From assembly GCA_964537925.1 (NCBI GenBank), contig CAZICV010000003.1:248001-312000 (forward strand): a DNA stretch of 64,000 nucleotides. The letters run 5' to 3'. Positions 45,201-54,132 of the stretch are shown one piece after another. Origin of the DNA: SLDF01 sp964537925. GTDB lineage: Bacteria > Bacteroidota > Bacteroidia > Chitinophagales > Saprospiraceae. The position numbers and the translations under genes were made by a program. Below the pieces are notes generated by a model, which was not told where the DNA came from, searched no databases, and saw only the letters and a program-made list of their open reading frames with translations. How positions within the stretch are numbered: position 1 is the stretch's first letter; each line of letters begins with the position of its first letter.

Positions 45201-47056
45201 AGCGCCTTTCTTTTGGTCACATCGCGGAATATAGTCCGGGTCGCTTGCGGCACTCCCTCTTCGTATCGACAGGAGCTATTGCCTTCGACGATCACCTTCC
45301 GTCCATCCTTGGTCTTCAGATGCACCTCCAGTCCGCGCAATTCTTCGCCCTCCCATACCCTTCTGAAACATTCTGCGAACGAATCGCGATTGTCGGGGTG
45401 GACAACGTCAAATATATTGAGCAGGCGCAGCTCCTCCTCCCTGTAGCCCAGCGTCCGACGCCATGCAGGATTGGTATATATGAACCTGCCTTCGCTATCA
45501 ACGGACTGGATAAGGTCATTGGCATTCTCAAAGAGGTCACGAAAACGCTCCTCGCTCTCGCGCAATGCTTCTTCCACTTCCTTGAAGCGGGTGACATCGC
45601 GCACGACAGCCAGGTAGTCCTCCCGGCCATCGGACAAGTTGCGCACAGGGCTCACCTTGGCGGAATACCATAGCCTGTCCTTGCCGAGGTGAAGCGGGTA
45701 TTCGAAGGAAACATATTCGAGGCCGGATCTCAGCTGCGCCAATGCACTGTCTATCTCACTGACTACATACGCCGGCATGATCTCACTATAGTGGCTGCCT
45801 AGAAATACGTCTGGTTCCGCTATAAGATTGCCGGTGACAGCGGACTGATGAAACTCCAGGAACCTGCCTTGACCATCCAGTACAAAGACGAGGTCCTGCA
45901 TGGCATCAAAAAGGCTTTTCAGGCGGCTTTCGCTCTGCCTGAGCGCTTCTTCGGCCTGCCGCTTTTCCGTATAGTCCTGGAAAGTAAGTACCAACCCGTC
46001 CTCCAGCTTCTCCGCCAAGACCCGATACCAGTGTACCTGGCCGCCGAGTGTCATCGTCACAGCAGGCATGTCCAGCAGTTCGCCGGTATCTACGACTCCG
46101 ACCAGCGCAGCAAACCTCCCCGGATCGGCAAAATAGGGCATCTCGCGCTTCAGCGTACAACCCTGGATACCGCTGACCGGGTGGTCCAGGAGCCCCAGGG
46201 CCAGGTGATTGGCCAGCGTCCATTCGAAATCGACGATCTGCTGGCTCCTGTTGCGCACGGACCGCATAGTGAGGATAGCGCCCAATGAGCTCTTGAGCAC
46301 GCCATCCAGTACCGTACGCCCGAAACGCAGCGCTGTAACGTCGGCGACCAGCCCCACCATACCAGGCCGCTTAGCCTCGCCGCCGCCCATCATACGCAGA
46401 CGGACCCTGACCCAGCGCTTGCTTCCGTCACGGTGCGTGAGGTAATATTCGGATTCATGCCCGGCAGACTGCTGCAGGTCCGATACAGCCCTGGTCAGTC
46501 GCTCTCTCTCTTCTCCAAAGAGTATGTTCCGCCAGAGGTTGGGGTTGTCGTAGAAGTCCCGGTCACTATACCCGATGATGTCCGATATATTGGGGCTTAT
46601 ATACTCTACCGAACTATTGTCCGGGGCCATAGTCCACAAGGCTGACCGGGTAGACTTGAGGGTCATCTCAAGATAAGATCTGGGAAAGCCGGAAGCCTGT
46701 TCCGCCTCAGCCTCCGGGCGGATGGCCAGCGTATAAAATACACTGCCCGACCCTTCTGCGCCGGTCTTTGTAAAAGCGCCTTCAAACCGCAGTGGCGGAC
46801 CCGAGACAGGGAGCAGAAACCCGCTCAGCGGGCAGGACGAAAGTGGTCCTGAGAGTGCCTGCAGAATGCCGGGAAAGCTACAGCCCTCATCCGGCTCAAT
46901 GTAATCGGTCAGCAATCCTGTATCCCCTGCATGAGCAGCCTCAAGCCCAAGCTGTACGGCAAATCCATCGTTGAAATACCCGATCCTGAGATCACTGTCG
47001 CATATACAAACCAGAAGCTGCTGCATAAAAGTACATATCAACTGAGCCCACTGCAC
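42236..47056 (-). CDS. soluble hybrid sensor histidine kinase (multi-PAS, GAF, HisKA, HATPase, two receivers, HPt)
   Basis: 1606 residues with no membrane helix. An N-terminal PAS-like region and five further PAS/PAC units fill residues 1-750. A GAF domain is at about 755-918. HisKA with the phosphorylated His in QFLANMSHEIRTPMNG near 950. HATPase blocks VRDTGIGM and GGTGLGLSIS follow. Receiver 1 (LVVDDN, LDHQMPGMDG) is near 1190, receiver 2 (LVVEDNEVN, LMDCQMPLMDG) near 1340, and HPt (LAHKIKGTAGN) near 1555. A complete His-Asp-His relay in one chain, likely passing phosphate to the stand-alone receiver 81 bp downstream. Confidence 0.95.
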   Translation of the reverse strand: MQWAQLICTFMQQLLVCICDSDLRIGYFNDGFAVQLGLEAAHAGDTGLLTDYIEPDEGCSFPGILQALSGPLSSCPLSGFLLPVSGPPLRFEGAFTKTGAEGSGSVFYTLAIRPEAEAEQASGFPRSYLEMTLKSTRSALWTMAPDNSSVEYISPNISDIIGYSDRDFYDNPNLWRNILFGEERERLTRAVSDLQQSAGHESEYYLTHRDGSKRWVRVRLRMMGGGEAKRPGMVGLVADVTALRFGRTVLDGVLKSSLGAILTMRSVRNRSQQIVDFEWTLANHLALGLLDHPVSGIQGCTLKREMPYFADPGRFAALVGVVDTGELLDMPAVTMTLGGQVHWYRVLAEKLEDGLVLTFQDYTEKRQAEEALRQSESRLKSLFDAMQDLVFVLDGQGRFLEFHQSAVTGNLIAEPDVFLGSHYSEIMPAYVVSEIDSALAQLRSGLEYVSFEYPLHLGKDRLWYSAKVSPVRNLSDGREDYLAVVRDVTRFKEVEEALRESEERFRDLFENANDLIQSVDSEGRFIYTNPAWRRTLGYREEELRLLNIFDVVHPDNRDSFAECFRRVWEGEELRGLEVHLKTKDGRKVIVEGNSSCRYEEGVPQATRTIFRDVTKRKALEETAARTRLELQRLAMVTERTTSAVMVMDKEGRIEWVNPSYEALTGYDLSYLKGKGAFELAVADEAEGDVVGRLLSYLAEGTGFHETLCRANKYGRRYWVDMECQPMFGEDGVLTGFMSLETDITERKTAQEALSYRADFQRVLMQLATSFINASSGELDIAITNALSTCAYFLKVDRANLFAYDWEEHIITNTHEWVATGISSEIGNMQEIQMDPFQLEWLREHKEGRMVFVPDVSALPLASPERAMLEARQVRSRITLPLLHEGICLGSVGFDSVQSMRYWTDDEISLLRVLAELLTNAWVRQRFERELVEAKEMAESATVAKSQFLANMSHEIRTPMNGVIGFLELLGRTDLGAEQMDYLREAQSASEMLLFLLNDILDFSKIEAGKLVLENIRFNIRSAVEDSVSLVAPRAYGRSLELNTYIQGDVPEEVSGDQSRFRQIMNNLLSNAVKFTDRGEVSVVVELEQETEETVSLAVSVRDTGIGMDKESIAGLFTPFTQADSSTTRKYGGTGLGLSISQKIALAMGGGIEVESVPGTGSVFRLHVNFSRVYGQELPGLGYEALAGTRVLVVDDNANNRRILRSYLGEAGAVVDEADSGESAITHLFDRRRSEGLSYKLAILDHQMPGMDGMQLAQALKAVPATRDIRLVMLTSMAQIEDARNQREELFDAFLNKPIKRKDLLHCVSVVLGASISGERDLISQRSALRQSAATWPGLHILVVEDNEVNSKLVVNFLQSVLITCDVAVNGLDAFDAFRSRSYDLILMDCQMPLMDGFEASRRIRAAEQGAAERIPIIALTAYALDGDREKCLSAGMDDYISKPIKLDELLRKILLYAPAGDRTGGREEPGSGNRDETIHKNESNMISTNEHDHSPAAALRAAAIGHFVQETGMQEETVTEIFDLFFDSLPDTVSQLSEQIKVPDIERIEKLAHKIKGTAGNLMIGDIYTKAAVLEKAARDQDHQQAASRLPELADLIGAYLLSPAV

Positions 47057-47283
47057 GAGGCATCGTCAGCTCCATGAATCACAGACCGGTATTGCAGGCA
47101 CATAGCTATAGCCCCTGCATATACAGCACCATAGATATATACCTGCTATCCGTCCCGAAAACAACACTTACCCGCGCATCGGTACATCAAGATCCGTATA
47201 CACCGGCTTGCTCCAATAAAAATAAAATAAACGCGTGACTGAAACAAGTACAAATACCTGACCGGGTAATCCGGAAGAAAGTA
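47057..47283. other. gap between aspartate kinase and hybrid kinase genes
   Basis: 227 bp. No gene or clear hairpin. An AT-rich run near 47215-47232 may hold the kinase promoter. Confidence 0.3.
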
Positions 47284-48588
47284 TCATGTACCGCTTCTGC
47301 GGACCATGAGCGGCACATTGCGCACGACGATCTGGATCGTCTTGCCGATACGCTCTTCGAGCAGGACCATCTTGCCTCGGGTGATCTCTTCGTAGATCTG
47401 CGGGATGGCATGGCGGATCGTGATCAATTCCAGGTCCTCATCCCGGATGATATCAAACTTGTCCGCCAGCTCTTCCAGCATAGCCGTCATCCTCTCCGGG
47501 ACATGGGTGACGCAGGCATAGAAGCTGATGGCCGTATTCTGCATCATATTGACGAAGATCCGGTGCCGGTCAAATACCGTAAAAAGATCCTTGATATGGT
47601 GCTCCACCAGGAAAGAGAAATCCTTGGTCGCAATATGAAGCAGTACCTGGTCCTTCTCTACCATGATCATGGGCGGATACTGCGTATCCTCTACGTCACC
47701 GGATATCAGGGTCCCTTCTCCGGAAGGATCCAGGAAGGATTTGACCTGCAGCGGGATATTCTTGTTTTGCAGGGGCTTGATGGTCTTAGGGTGGATCACC
47801 GAAGCTCCGTAGTAGGTCATCTCTATGGCTTCCATATAGGAGAGCCGGTCGAGCTTGACGACATGTTCGAACAGGCGCGGGTCGGCGGTAAGTACGCCCG
47901 GCACATCTTTCCAGATGACCATGCGCGCTGCGTCAAGGCAGTATGAAAGGATGGCTGCACTATAGTCCGATCCCTCCCTGCCGAGCGTGGTCGTGGCGTT
48001 GTCCCTGGTGCTGCCTATGAATCCCTGCGTGAGTACCATCCGCCCGGAAGACAGTATGGGCATCACTTTGCCGCGGACCCGGTCAATGGTCTCATCCCAC
48101 TGGATGATACTCTCGCGCCAGGTCTCATCGGTCAGCAGCAGATCGCGGGCATCGACCCAATCCGTGGCCAGCCCTGATCGATCCAGGTAGGCCGCGACGA
48201 TCCGGGAGGAGACGAGCTCACCGATAGATACAACCTGGTCATATACATAGTCAAAACTGTCCTGCGGCTTGTCTTCGATCACCCAGTCGATCTCGACAAA
48301 AATATCGTTGACCTGGTCAAATACTTCATCGGACCGGTCAAACAGCTCTTCCATGAGCCGGTAATGGTTCTGTTTGATAGTGTCCAGTACGGCTTCGACC
48401 GTACCGTCCTGGCGAAAATAAGCACGCACTACCTCTTCCAGCGCATTGGTCGTCTTGCCCATCGCAGACACTATGATCGCCAATGGCTGATCGGTATACC
48501 CGGCCAGGATCGAGGCGACATTCCGGATACCGGCTGCGTCCTTCAGGGAGGCGCCGCCGAACTTGAAGACTTTGATAGCTCTTTTCAT
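47284..48588 (-). CDS. lysC: aspartate kinase
   Basis: 434 residues from MKRAIKVFKFGGASLKDA. Nucleotide motif VFKFGGASL, IIVSAMGKTTNALEEVV, GREGSDYSAAILSYCLDAARMVIWKDVPGV, and DPR near 235. The C-terminal 150 residues are tandem ACT-like segments for feedback control. First step of Lys, Thr and Met synthesis. The monofunctional form, not fused to homoserine dehydrogenase. The symbol is given by family; which isozyme is not known. Confidence 0.92.
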   Translation of the reverse strand: MKRAIKVFKFGGASLKDAAGIRNVASILAGYTDQPLAIIVSAMGKTTNALEEVVRAYFRQDGTVEAVLDTIKQNHYRLMEELFDRSDEVFDQVNDIFVEIDWVIEDKPQDSFDYVYDQVVSIGELVSSRIVAAYLDRSGLATDWVDARDLLLTDETWRESIIQWDETIDRVRGKVMPILSSGRMVLTQGFIGSTRDNATTTLGREGSDYSAAILSYCLDAARMVIWKDVPGVLTADPRLFEHVVKLDRLSYMEAIEMTYYGASVIHPKTIKPLQNKNIPLQVKSFLDPSGEGTLISGDVEDTQYPPMIMVEKDQVLLHIATKDFSFLVEHHIKDLFTVFDRHRIFVNMMQNTAISFYACVTHVPERMTAMLEELADKFDIIRDEDLELITIRHAIPQIYEEITRGKMVLLEERIGKTIQIVVRNVPLMVRRSGT

Positions 48589-48618
48589 CGATCTGTTAAT
48601 CCTGCATTTTTGCGAGCA

Positions 48619-48626
48619 CAAAGATA
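48619..48626 (-). promoter_or_regulatory. -7 element for aspartate kinase
   Basis: Leftward TATCTTTG, 30 bp before the kinase start; divergent from the promoter element of the BaiN-like gene. Confidence 0.45.
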
Positions 48627-48649
48627 AATCTTTAGAAGCGAGCTACTCG

Positions 48650-48657
48650 TAAATTTG
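48650..48657 (+). promoter_or_regulatory. -7 element for BaiN-like gene, predicted leaderless
   Basis: TAAATTTG ends only 4 bp before the ATG at 48662, so transcription should start at or next to the start codon. Confidence 0.5.
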
Positions 48658-48661
48658 CCGG

Positions 48662-49894
48662 ATGAAGCATTTTGATGCCATCTTCATCGGGGGAGGCGCA
48701 GCAGGTTTTTTCGGGGCCGTCAATCTCGCACTCCTCAGGAAGGACCTGAAGATCTGTATACTGGAAAAAAGCGGCAAATGCCTGTCCAAGGTCCGTGTCT
48801 CAGGCGGTGGGCGGTGCAATGTAACACATGCCTGCTTCGACCCGGAGCTGTTGGTCGCCTACTACCCGAGGGGACGAAGGGAACTCCTCGGCCCTTTTCA
48901 CCGGTTCCATTGCCGCGACACGATGCAGTGGTTTCGGCAACACGGTGTTCCGCTGAAGACCGAACAGGACGGCAGGGTGTTTCCCGTATCGGATGATTCG
49001 GCCGATGTGATCAGGTGCCTCGAAGGCCTGGCACAGCGCCTCGGTGTACTGGTAGAAACCAGCGTTCATGTGACTTCATTGTCGCCTCCGCAGCCGGGAA
49101 ACACAGAACACTGGAAGCTGGATACCAGCCACGGCGTCTATACGGCTTCAAACCTGGCCGTCGCCAGCGGCAGTTCACCTTCCTTCTGGAAAGTCCTCGG
49201 CGGGCTGGGGCTGACTATCGTACCTGCCGTGCCGTCGCTGTTCACTTTCCAGGTACCCGACAAAGCGCTGCATGCCCTGAGCGGTGTATCCGTACCCACC
49301 GCCACACTCACCATACCCGGCTCCGGCTATATCTCCTCCGGCCCTCTGCTGGTGACTCACTGGGGACTGAGCGGCCCGGCTGTCCTGAAAATGTCCGCTT
49401 TTGCCGCCAGGGAGCTGCACGACTGCCAGTACCGAAGCGAGCTGACCATCTCCTGGCAGGAAGACCTGGATGACGACGAGCTGGACCACTGGCTGGACAA
49501 CACCAGGCAGGACAAGCCGCAGGCGATGACAGGAACGCTATGTCCCGCTGCACTACCTCAGCGGCTCTGGAAATACCTGTTGACCAGGCATACTATCCCC
49601 CCTGACAGAAAATACGGCCAGCTGTCGCGCAGGGAATGGCAACAGATCAAGGACTGCCTGTTGCGCTGCAGGATGCAGATCACCGGCAAGAGCACTTTCA
49701 AAGAAGAGTTCGTGACAGCCGGCGGTGTCAGCCTGAAAGAGATCGATTTCCGCCACTTCCGGACCCGCAAATATCCCGGCCTTTACCTGGCAGGGGAAGT
49801 ACTCGACATCGACGCCGTAACTGGCGGGTTCAATTTCCAGGCGGCCTGGACGGGAGGCTGGACCATCGCCCGGTCAATCGCCGGCGAACACTGA
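48662..49894 (+). CDS. BaiN/HI0933-like NAD(P)/FAD-dependent oxidoreductase
   Basis: 410 residues. FAD-binding FIGGGAAGFFGAVNLAL at 8-24, ILEKSGKCLSKVRVSGGGRCNVTH (family signature), AVASGSSPSFWKVLGGLG, and GLYLAGEVLDIDAVTGGFNFQAAW at the end. Family members are flavoproteins of mostly unknown substrate; one acts on bile-acid-like substrates in gut bacteria. Divergent from aspartate kinase. Confidence 0.93.
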   Translation: MKHFDAIFIGGGAAGFFGAVNLALLRKDLKICILEKSGKCLSKVRVSGGGRCNVTHACFDPELLVAYYPRGRRELLGPFHRFHCRDTMQWFRQHGVPLKTEQDGRVFPVSDDSADVIRCLEGLAQRLGVLVETSVHVTSLSPPQPGNTEHWKLDTSHGVYTASNLAVASGSSPSFWKVLGGLGLTIVPAVPSLFTFQVPDKALHALSGVSVPTATLTIPGSGYISSGPLLVTHWGLSGPAVLKMSAFAARELHDCQYRSELTISWQEDLDDDELDHWLDNTRQDKPQAMTGTLCPAALPQRLWKYLLTRHTIPPDRKYGQLSRREWQQIKDCLLRCRMQITGKSTFKEEFVTAGGVSLKEIDFRHFRTRKYPGLYLAGEVLDIDAVTGGFNFQAAWTGGWTIARSIAGEH

Positions 49895-49988
49895 AAAGCC
49901 TGGCCCTGACCATCAGCTACTTAACAAGGCATTCTTTTGCTTTTCCGCCCTAAAGTCCGTATCTTTATTAGATAAGCTGTTTCTATCC

Positions 49989-50336
49989 GTGCAGACCGGT
50001 ACCGCACACAGCACACATAATATCGTATTCTGGCTGCATCTGGCACTCGTGTTGCTTGCGCTGTCAGGTCCCTTCCTGTTCAGTTGGTTCCTGCTGATAC
50101 CCGCTTACGGGATCGTATTGATCCAGTTCCTGTTTTTCAGAAAATGCCTGATGAACAAGGCGCACGACCTGACCGACCCCGACACTACTTTCTATTCTTA
50201 CCTGTTCGAGAAGACCGGCTGGCGGCCCGACAGGAAGAAAGTAAAGTTGTTCGTCAGGCGCTATCTTTATCTGCTGCTGGCCGCCGTTGCCATTACCTGG
50301 CAGGTACTGCTCGGCCAAAAACCGCTGCTCTTCTGA
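49989..50336 (+). CDS. hypothetical small membrane protein
   Basis: 115 residues, three hydrophobic segments (NIVFWLHLALVLLALSG, FLFSWFLLIPAYGIVLIQFLFF, RYLYLLLAAVAITWQVLLG) and a polar loop with WRPDRKK. Family not recognised beyond a general resemblance to conserved Bacteroidota membrane proteins. It lies between the flavoprotein and the DUF3052-like gene. Confidence 0.65.
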   Translation: MQTGTAHSTHNIVFWLHLALVLLALSGPFLFSWFLLIPAYGIVLIQFLFFRKCLMNKAHDLTDPDTTFYSYLFEKTGWRPDRKKVKLFVRRYLYLLLAAVAITWQVLLGQKPLLF

Positions 50337-50383
50337 ACAATGCAGCCGGGACAACTCTTTCTTTTCTCTACACCCAGGCGCTC

Positions 50384-50845
50384 ATGGATCCACTGCTCAA
50401 AAAGCTCAACTTCAAAGACCACAAGGAGGTCCTGCTCCTGCATCTGCCGGAGACCCTGCAATCACTCTCTGCACAATGGTCGTCCTACCTGGACATAGTC
50501 CGGGACACTGAGACTGCAGGTACCTTCCCGTTTGCACTGGCGTTCGTAAGTACGCAACAGGAGCTGGATCGCCTGGCGCCCCTACTGGCAGAGAAAGTCC
50601 CCGGCGACGGTCTGCTCTGGTTGGCCTATCCCAAGGGAAGCTCCAAACGTTACAAGTCCGATATCAACCGCGACAACGGATGGGGTGTCCTCGGCAAGCT
50701 GGGTTTCGAGCCGGTCAGGCAGGTCGCTATCGATGAAGACTGGTCTGCGCTGAGATTCAGGCGCGCCGGATATATTCATACCATGACCAGGAGCCGGGAG
50801 ATGGCCATGAGTGAAGAAGGCAGGAAGAAAACCAAAGGAAACTAA
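50384..50845 (+). CDS. DUF3052-like conserved protein
   Basis: 153 residues from MDPLLKKLNFKDHKEVL, 47 bp after the preceding gene. Blocks VLLLHLPETL, FVSTQQELDRLAPLL, LLWLAYPKGSSKRYKSDINR, and VRQVAIDEDWSALRFR match the DUF3052 pattern as I know it. No catalytic function is established. The frame is open far upstream, but the earlier codons overlap the membrane-protein gene. Confidence 0.75.
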   Translation: MDPLLKKLNFKDHKEVLLLHLPETLQSLSAQWSSYLDIVRDTETAGTFPFALAFVSTQQELDRLAPLLAEKVPGDGLLWLAYPKGSSKRYKSDINRDNGWGVLGKLGFEPVRQVAIDEDWSALRFRRAGYIHTMTRSREMAMSEEGRKKTKGN

Positions 50846-50875
50846 GCCACAGGTCTCATCCGGCGTACAGCACAT

Positions 50876-52669
50876 CTATCGCCTGATGAACTTCTGCACC
50901 ACTACGGAGCGTCCGTCGCTGTACCTCGCCGTATAGATACCCGGCGGCATCAGCTCCAGCGACACTGAGGCTCTGTAATGCTGTCCTGAACCCAACGACC
51001 GGCTCCAGACCATGGTCCCGGCGCTGTTGAAGATCTCCAGCATGCTTCGCTCTGCGGCTTGTGCTCCGGGCCTGTCTGCCTGGATGAAAATATATCCGTC
51101 CGCAGGATTGGGCCACAGGTGTAGCGCAACGGTGCCATCCAACGATTCTCCTGTATGCGAAGACTGCCAGTCTAGGCCGAGGGCAGCCGCAAAACAGGGC
51201 GCCACGGCATCCGGCGACAGTACACCACCCTCTACGAAGCCAAAGCCGTCCGAAGGCTGGAATACGTCCCAGTAGATATGCGGAAACTCCAGGCTGTCCG
51301 CCAGCTGCGCCAGCAGCACTATATAGTTGCAACGGCTTTCCGCATCCGCAGAAACAGCCGCACCGTACTCACCAAGGAACACCGGTACATCGAAGATATC
51401 GGACCAGGCACGCACACTCCTGAACAGGTCGCGGATCTGCCCGGCTTCATCACCCTGCGGAAAGGTCCTTGCCGGGAAATAAGGCGGTTGCGTCCAGCTC
51501 ATACCCTGGTGAGTAAACTCGTACGGATCATAGTTGTGGAAAGTATAGATGATCCGCCTGTCATTCAGCGGCTCGAAGGAAGTGAGCCCGGACCCGCTGT
51601 TCCAGTAGTTGGCGCCGATGATGACAGCGTGCTCTGCTGTCCTGGTACGTATCACCGAGACGACATACTCGAAGATATCCCGCAGACGCGCATTGGATAC
51701 AAAGGTCGCTTCATTGTGCAGCTCGAAGAGCACGCTATCGGGATTCAGGTAGCCGTACCTGTCGATCAATTGCTCCCATATCCTGCCGAGTCTTTCCGCA
51801 TCCTCCTCATAAGTAGCGTCACTCAGCTCATACCCGTGGTGGTTATCAATGATCAGGTACAGTCCAAGATCCCGCGTCCAGGAGATCACCGAATCAACGA
51901 GTGCAAACGCCACATGTGCCGTGTCCAGCAGATAGCCAGGCGCATCTCCGGCCAGCCGCTCGAAAGTGACCGGCATGCGAACGGTCTTCATACCGCCGGC
52001 TGCCATAAACTCGAAGTGCTCACGCGTAAACTTGTCCGTCTCCGGGTATGCTCCGAAGGGCATGAGCCAGTAAGCTTCCAGCCAGTTGGTCAGGTTAAAG
52101 CCGCGGCCCATAGCACGTTGCAACGGCCACAGGTCTGATCCGACCGGCTCCCCGGAGCCATCCAGCAGGTAGATGGCATCTATATATACGGCGCCACTCC
52201 CTACCGGGTCAGGACCGGATACGCTGAACATAAGTTCGGTAATAGCGCCGGGATCCAGGCTGCCGAGCAGAAAGATGAGCGGGATCTCGATGGTCGTGTA
52301 CTGTACTGCATCGCCGCCGAGTACATAACCCTGTCCAAAATGATCGCCGGAGCGCAGCGTGACCTCGATATTCTGGCCCGGCGAGACTCCCCTGAAAGCA
52401 ATATGCAGATGCGTATAGCCACTGAAGTCCACTGCATTGCCCGATCCCCAGTTATCCATATTGAGACCGAACCCCGACCAGTTCTCCGTATAGCTGTATG
52501 CAAATCGAAGATGCTCCGTCCCGTCGAATGGCTGGTCTGCAGCAGTCTCCTCCAGCACACCGCCGCTCTGCCATGTGCCGGTGACGAGTGAAGCGCCGTT
52601 TCGGTATATATCCGTAGCGCCGGAGCCAATGCAGGTGAGCAGCAGGACAAAGGACCAGAAGATTTTCAT
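50876..52669 (-). CDS. secreted GH5-family glycoside hydrolase with T9SS tail
   Basis: 597 residues. Signal peptide MKIFWSFVLLLTCIGSGATD, then an N-terminal jelly-roll carbohydrate-binding module (25-175, LNMDNWGSGNAVDFSGYTHL). GH5 barrel at about 185-480: MGRGFNLTNWLEA, acid/base Glu in LFELHNEA near 318, HNY in IIYTFHNYDPY, and nucleophile Glu in VFLGEYGA near 433, WDVFQPSDGFG. The last 75 residues (LWPNPADGYIFIQ to SVVVQKFIRR) are a type A T9SS sorting domain. Probably degrades a beta-glucan at the cell surface or outside. Confidence 0.94.
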   Translation of the reverse strand: MKIFWSFVLLLTCIGSGATDIYRNGASLVTGTWQSGGVLEETAADQPFDGTEHLRFAYSYTENWSGFGLNMDNWGSGNAVDFSGYTHLHIAFRGVSPGQNIEVTLRSGDHFGQGYVLGGDAVQYTTIEIPLIFLLGSLDPGAITELMFSVSGPDPVGSGAVYIDAIYLLDGSGEPVGSDLWPLQRAMGRGFNLTNWLEAYWLMPFGAYPETDKFTREHFEFMAAGGMKTVRMPVTFERLAGDAPGYLLDTAHVAFALVDSVISWTRDLGLYLIIDNHHGYELSDATYEEDAERLGRIWEQLIDRYGYLNPDSVLFELHNEATFVSNARLRDIFEYVVSVIRTRTAEHAVIIGANYWNSGSGLTSFEPLNDRRIIYTFHNYDPYEFTHQGMSWTQPPYFPARTFPQGDEAGQIRDLFRSVRAWSDIFDVPVFLGEYGAAVSADAESRCNYIVLLAQLADSLEFPHIYWDVFQPSDGFGFVEGGVLSPDAVAPCFAAALGLDWQSSHTGESLDGTVALHLWPNPADGYIFIQADRPGAQAAERSMLEIFNSAGTMVWSRSLGSGQHYRASVSLELMPPGIYTARYSDGRSVVVQKFIRR

Positions 52670-52791
52670 AACCGGCAGGTATTAGAGGCGATGAACAATA
52701 TATCAATAGTATACGTCCGTACGCTGCAGAGGTTGGGCACAAGGGGGAGGAAATATTGCCTTTGGAAAAAGGGCTCTGTCTGGCGGCGCGG

Positions 52792-54060
52792 TCAGATGCT
52801 GCCGAACCGGTTGTAAGCCGCTTTCTCCAGCTCTTCACGGCAAGCGGGATGTGCTAGACCGATCAGCGCCCTGGCGCGCTGGCGCAGGTTGAGACCGAAG
52901 AGATTGACAGAGCCGTACTCCGTCACGACATGGTGCACATGTGCGCGGGTAGTGACCACTCCGGCGCCCTCCGGCAGATGGGCCACGATCTTGGACAGGC
53001 CACGCGAAGTGACCGAAGGCATGGCAATAATGGGCTTGCCGTCGTTGGAGAGCGCGGCTCCCCGCATGAAGTCGACCTGGCCGCCGAAACCCGAGTATTG
53101 CATCTCCCCGATCGTATCTGCGCAGACCTGGCCGGTGAGGTCTATTGCCAGGGCGGAATTGATGGCCGTGACACGGTCGTTCTTGCGAATGACCCCGGGG
53201 TCGTTGATATAATCGATGTCGAGCACGGCCACCTGCGGATTGTCGTCTACAAAATCATAGAGCCTGCGGGTGCCCAGGATGAACCCTGTGACCAGCTTGC
53301 CGGGATGGATGCGCTTGCGGCTGTTGTCAATAATACCCTTCTCCACGAGGTCCACGACGCCGTCTGAAAACATCTCGGTGTGTACACCGAGGTAGCGGCG
53401 ATCGCCCAGGCAACTGAGTAGCGCATCAGGTACGGCGCCGATCCCCATCTGCAGTGTAGCGCCGTCTTCTATGAGTTCTGCGCAATACTGCCCGATACGT
53501 GCTGCGGTCTCGGCGTCATCGGCGTTGTTGGTCACTTCCGGCAGCACCAGATCGACATGGTCCCAGGCATACAGCTTGCTGATATGGATCAATCCGTCGC
53601 CATGTGTGCGCGGCATCTGCGGGTTGATCTGGGCAATGACCTTGCCGGCCGAGAGTACCGCTGAGCGCGCTACATCCACGGATACGCCCAAAGAGCAATA
53701 GCCGTGCCTGTCCGGCGGAGAGAGATGTACAAACGCATAATCCAGCGGCAGGTGCCCCCTGTAAAAAAGCTCGGGGATCTCGCTGAGGAATACCGGCACA
53801 TAGGAACCGTTGGGCGAGTTGACAAAAGGCCGGACGTTGGCGGAGACGAAAAGTGAGTTGATGAAGATACGGCCGTCGCGGATCGCCTCTGCGACCGGCA
53901 GATCGCCCATCGTCGTGATCGCCACCAGCTCTACATCATGCAGCTCCGGGCCCCGGTCTGCCAGCAACCGGAGCAGGTGCTGCGGTGTAGCTGCACTGCC
54001 GTGTACAAAGATCCTGGCTCCCGGCCCGATCTCCGCGATGGCCTCTGCTGCACTTTTCAT
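52792..54060 (-). CDS. acetyl-CoA hydrolase/transferase family protein
   Basis: 422 residues from MKSAAEAIAEI; the longer frame to 54105 runs into a terminator hairpin. Family I CoA-transferase layout with GATLQMGIGAVPDALL, catalytic Glu in LGVHTEMFSDGV, and GGQVDFMRGA near 330. Likely a 4-hydroxybutyrate or acetate CoA-transferase; the acceptor cannot be read from the sequence. Confidence 0.9.
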   Translation of the reverse strand: MKSAAEAIAEIGPGARIFVHGSAATPQHLLRLLADRGPELHDVELVAITTMGDLPVAEAIRDGRIFINSLFVSANVRPFVNSPNGSYVPVFLSEIPELFYRGHLPLDYAFVHLSPPDRHGYCSLGVSVDVARSAVLSAGKVIAQINPQMPRTHGDGLIHISKLYAWDHVDLVLPEVTNNADDAETAARIGQYCAELIEDGATLQMGIGAVPDALLSCLGDRRYLGVHTEMFSDGVVDLVEKGIIDNSRKRIHPGKLVTGFILGTRRLYDFVDDNPQVAVLDIDYINDPGVIRKNDRVTAINSALAIDLTGQVCADTIGEMQYSGFGGQVDFMRGAALSNDGKPIIAMPSVTSRGLSKIVAHLPEGAGVVTTRAHVHHVVTEYGSVNLFGLNLRQRARALIGLAHPACREELEKAAYNRFGSI

Positions 54061-54091
54061 CGGATGTTGCGCTGAATGAAAAATGATAGAT

Positions 54092-54123
54092 GCGTTTCCC
54101 GCCAAACCTGCAGCGGGAAACGC
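54092..54123 (-). terminator. strong terminator hairpin after ettA
   Basis: Perfect 11-bp arms GCGTTTCCCGC and GCGGGAAACGC around a 10-base loop, 10 bp past the ettA stop, followed leftward by ATCTATCATTTTTC. Separates ettA from the CoA-transferase gene. Confidence 0.75.
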
Positions 54124-54132
54124 CCGGGAGCA

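Noticed and set aside
51278..52138. 286-codon rightward frame
   Set aside because: Antisense to the GH5 gene.
54061..54105. N-terminal extension of the CoA-transferase gene
   Set aside because: Begins in the loop of the strong ettA terminator hairpin; start placed at 54060.
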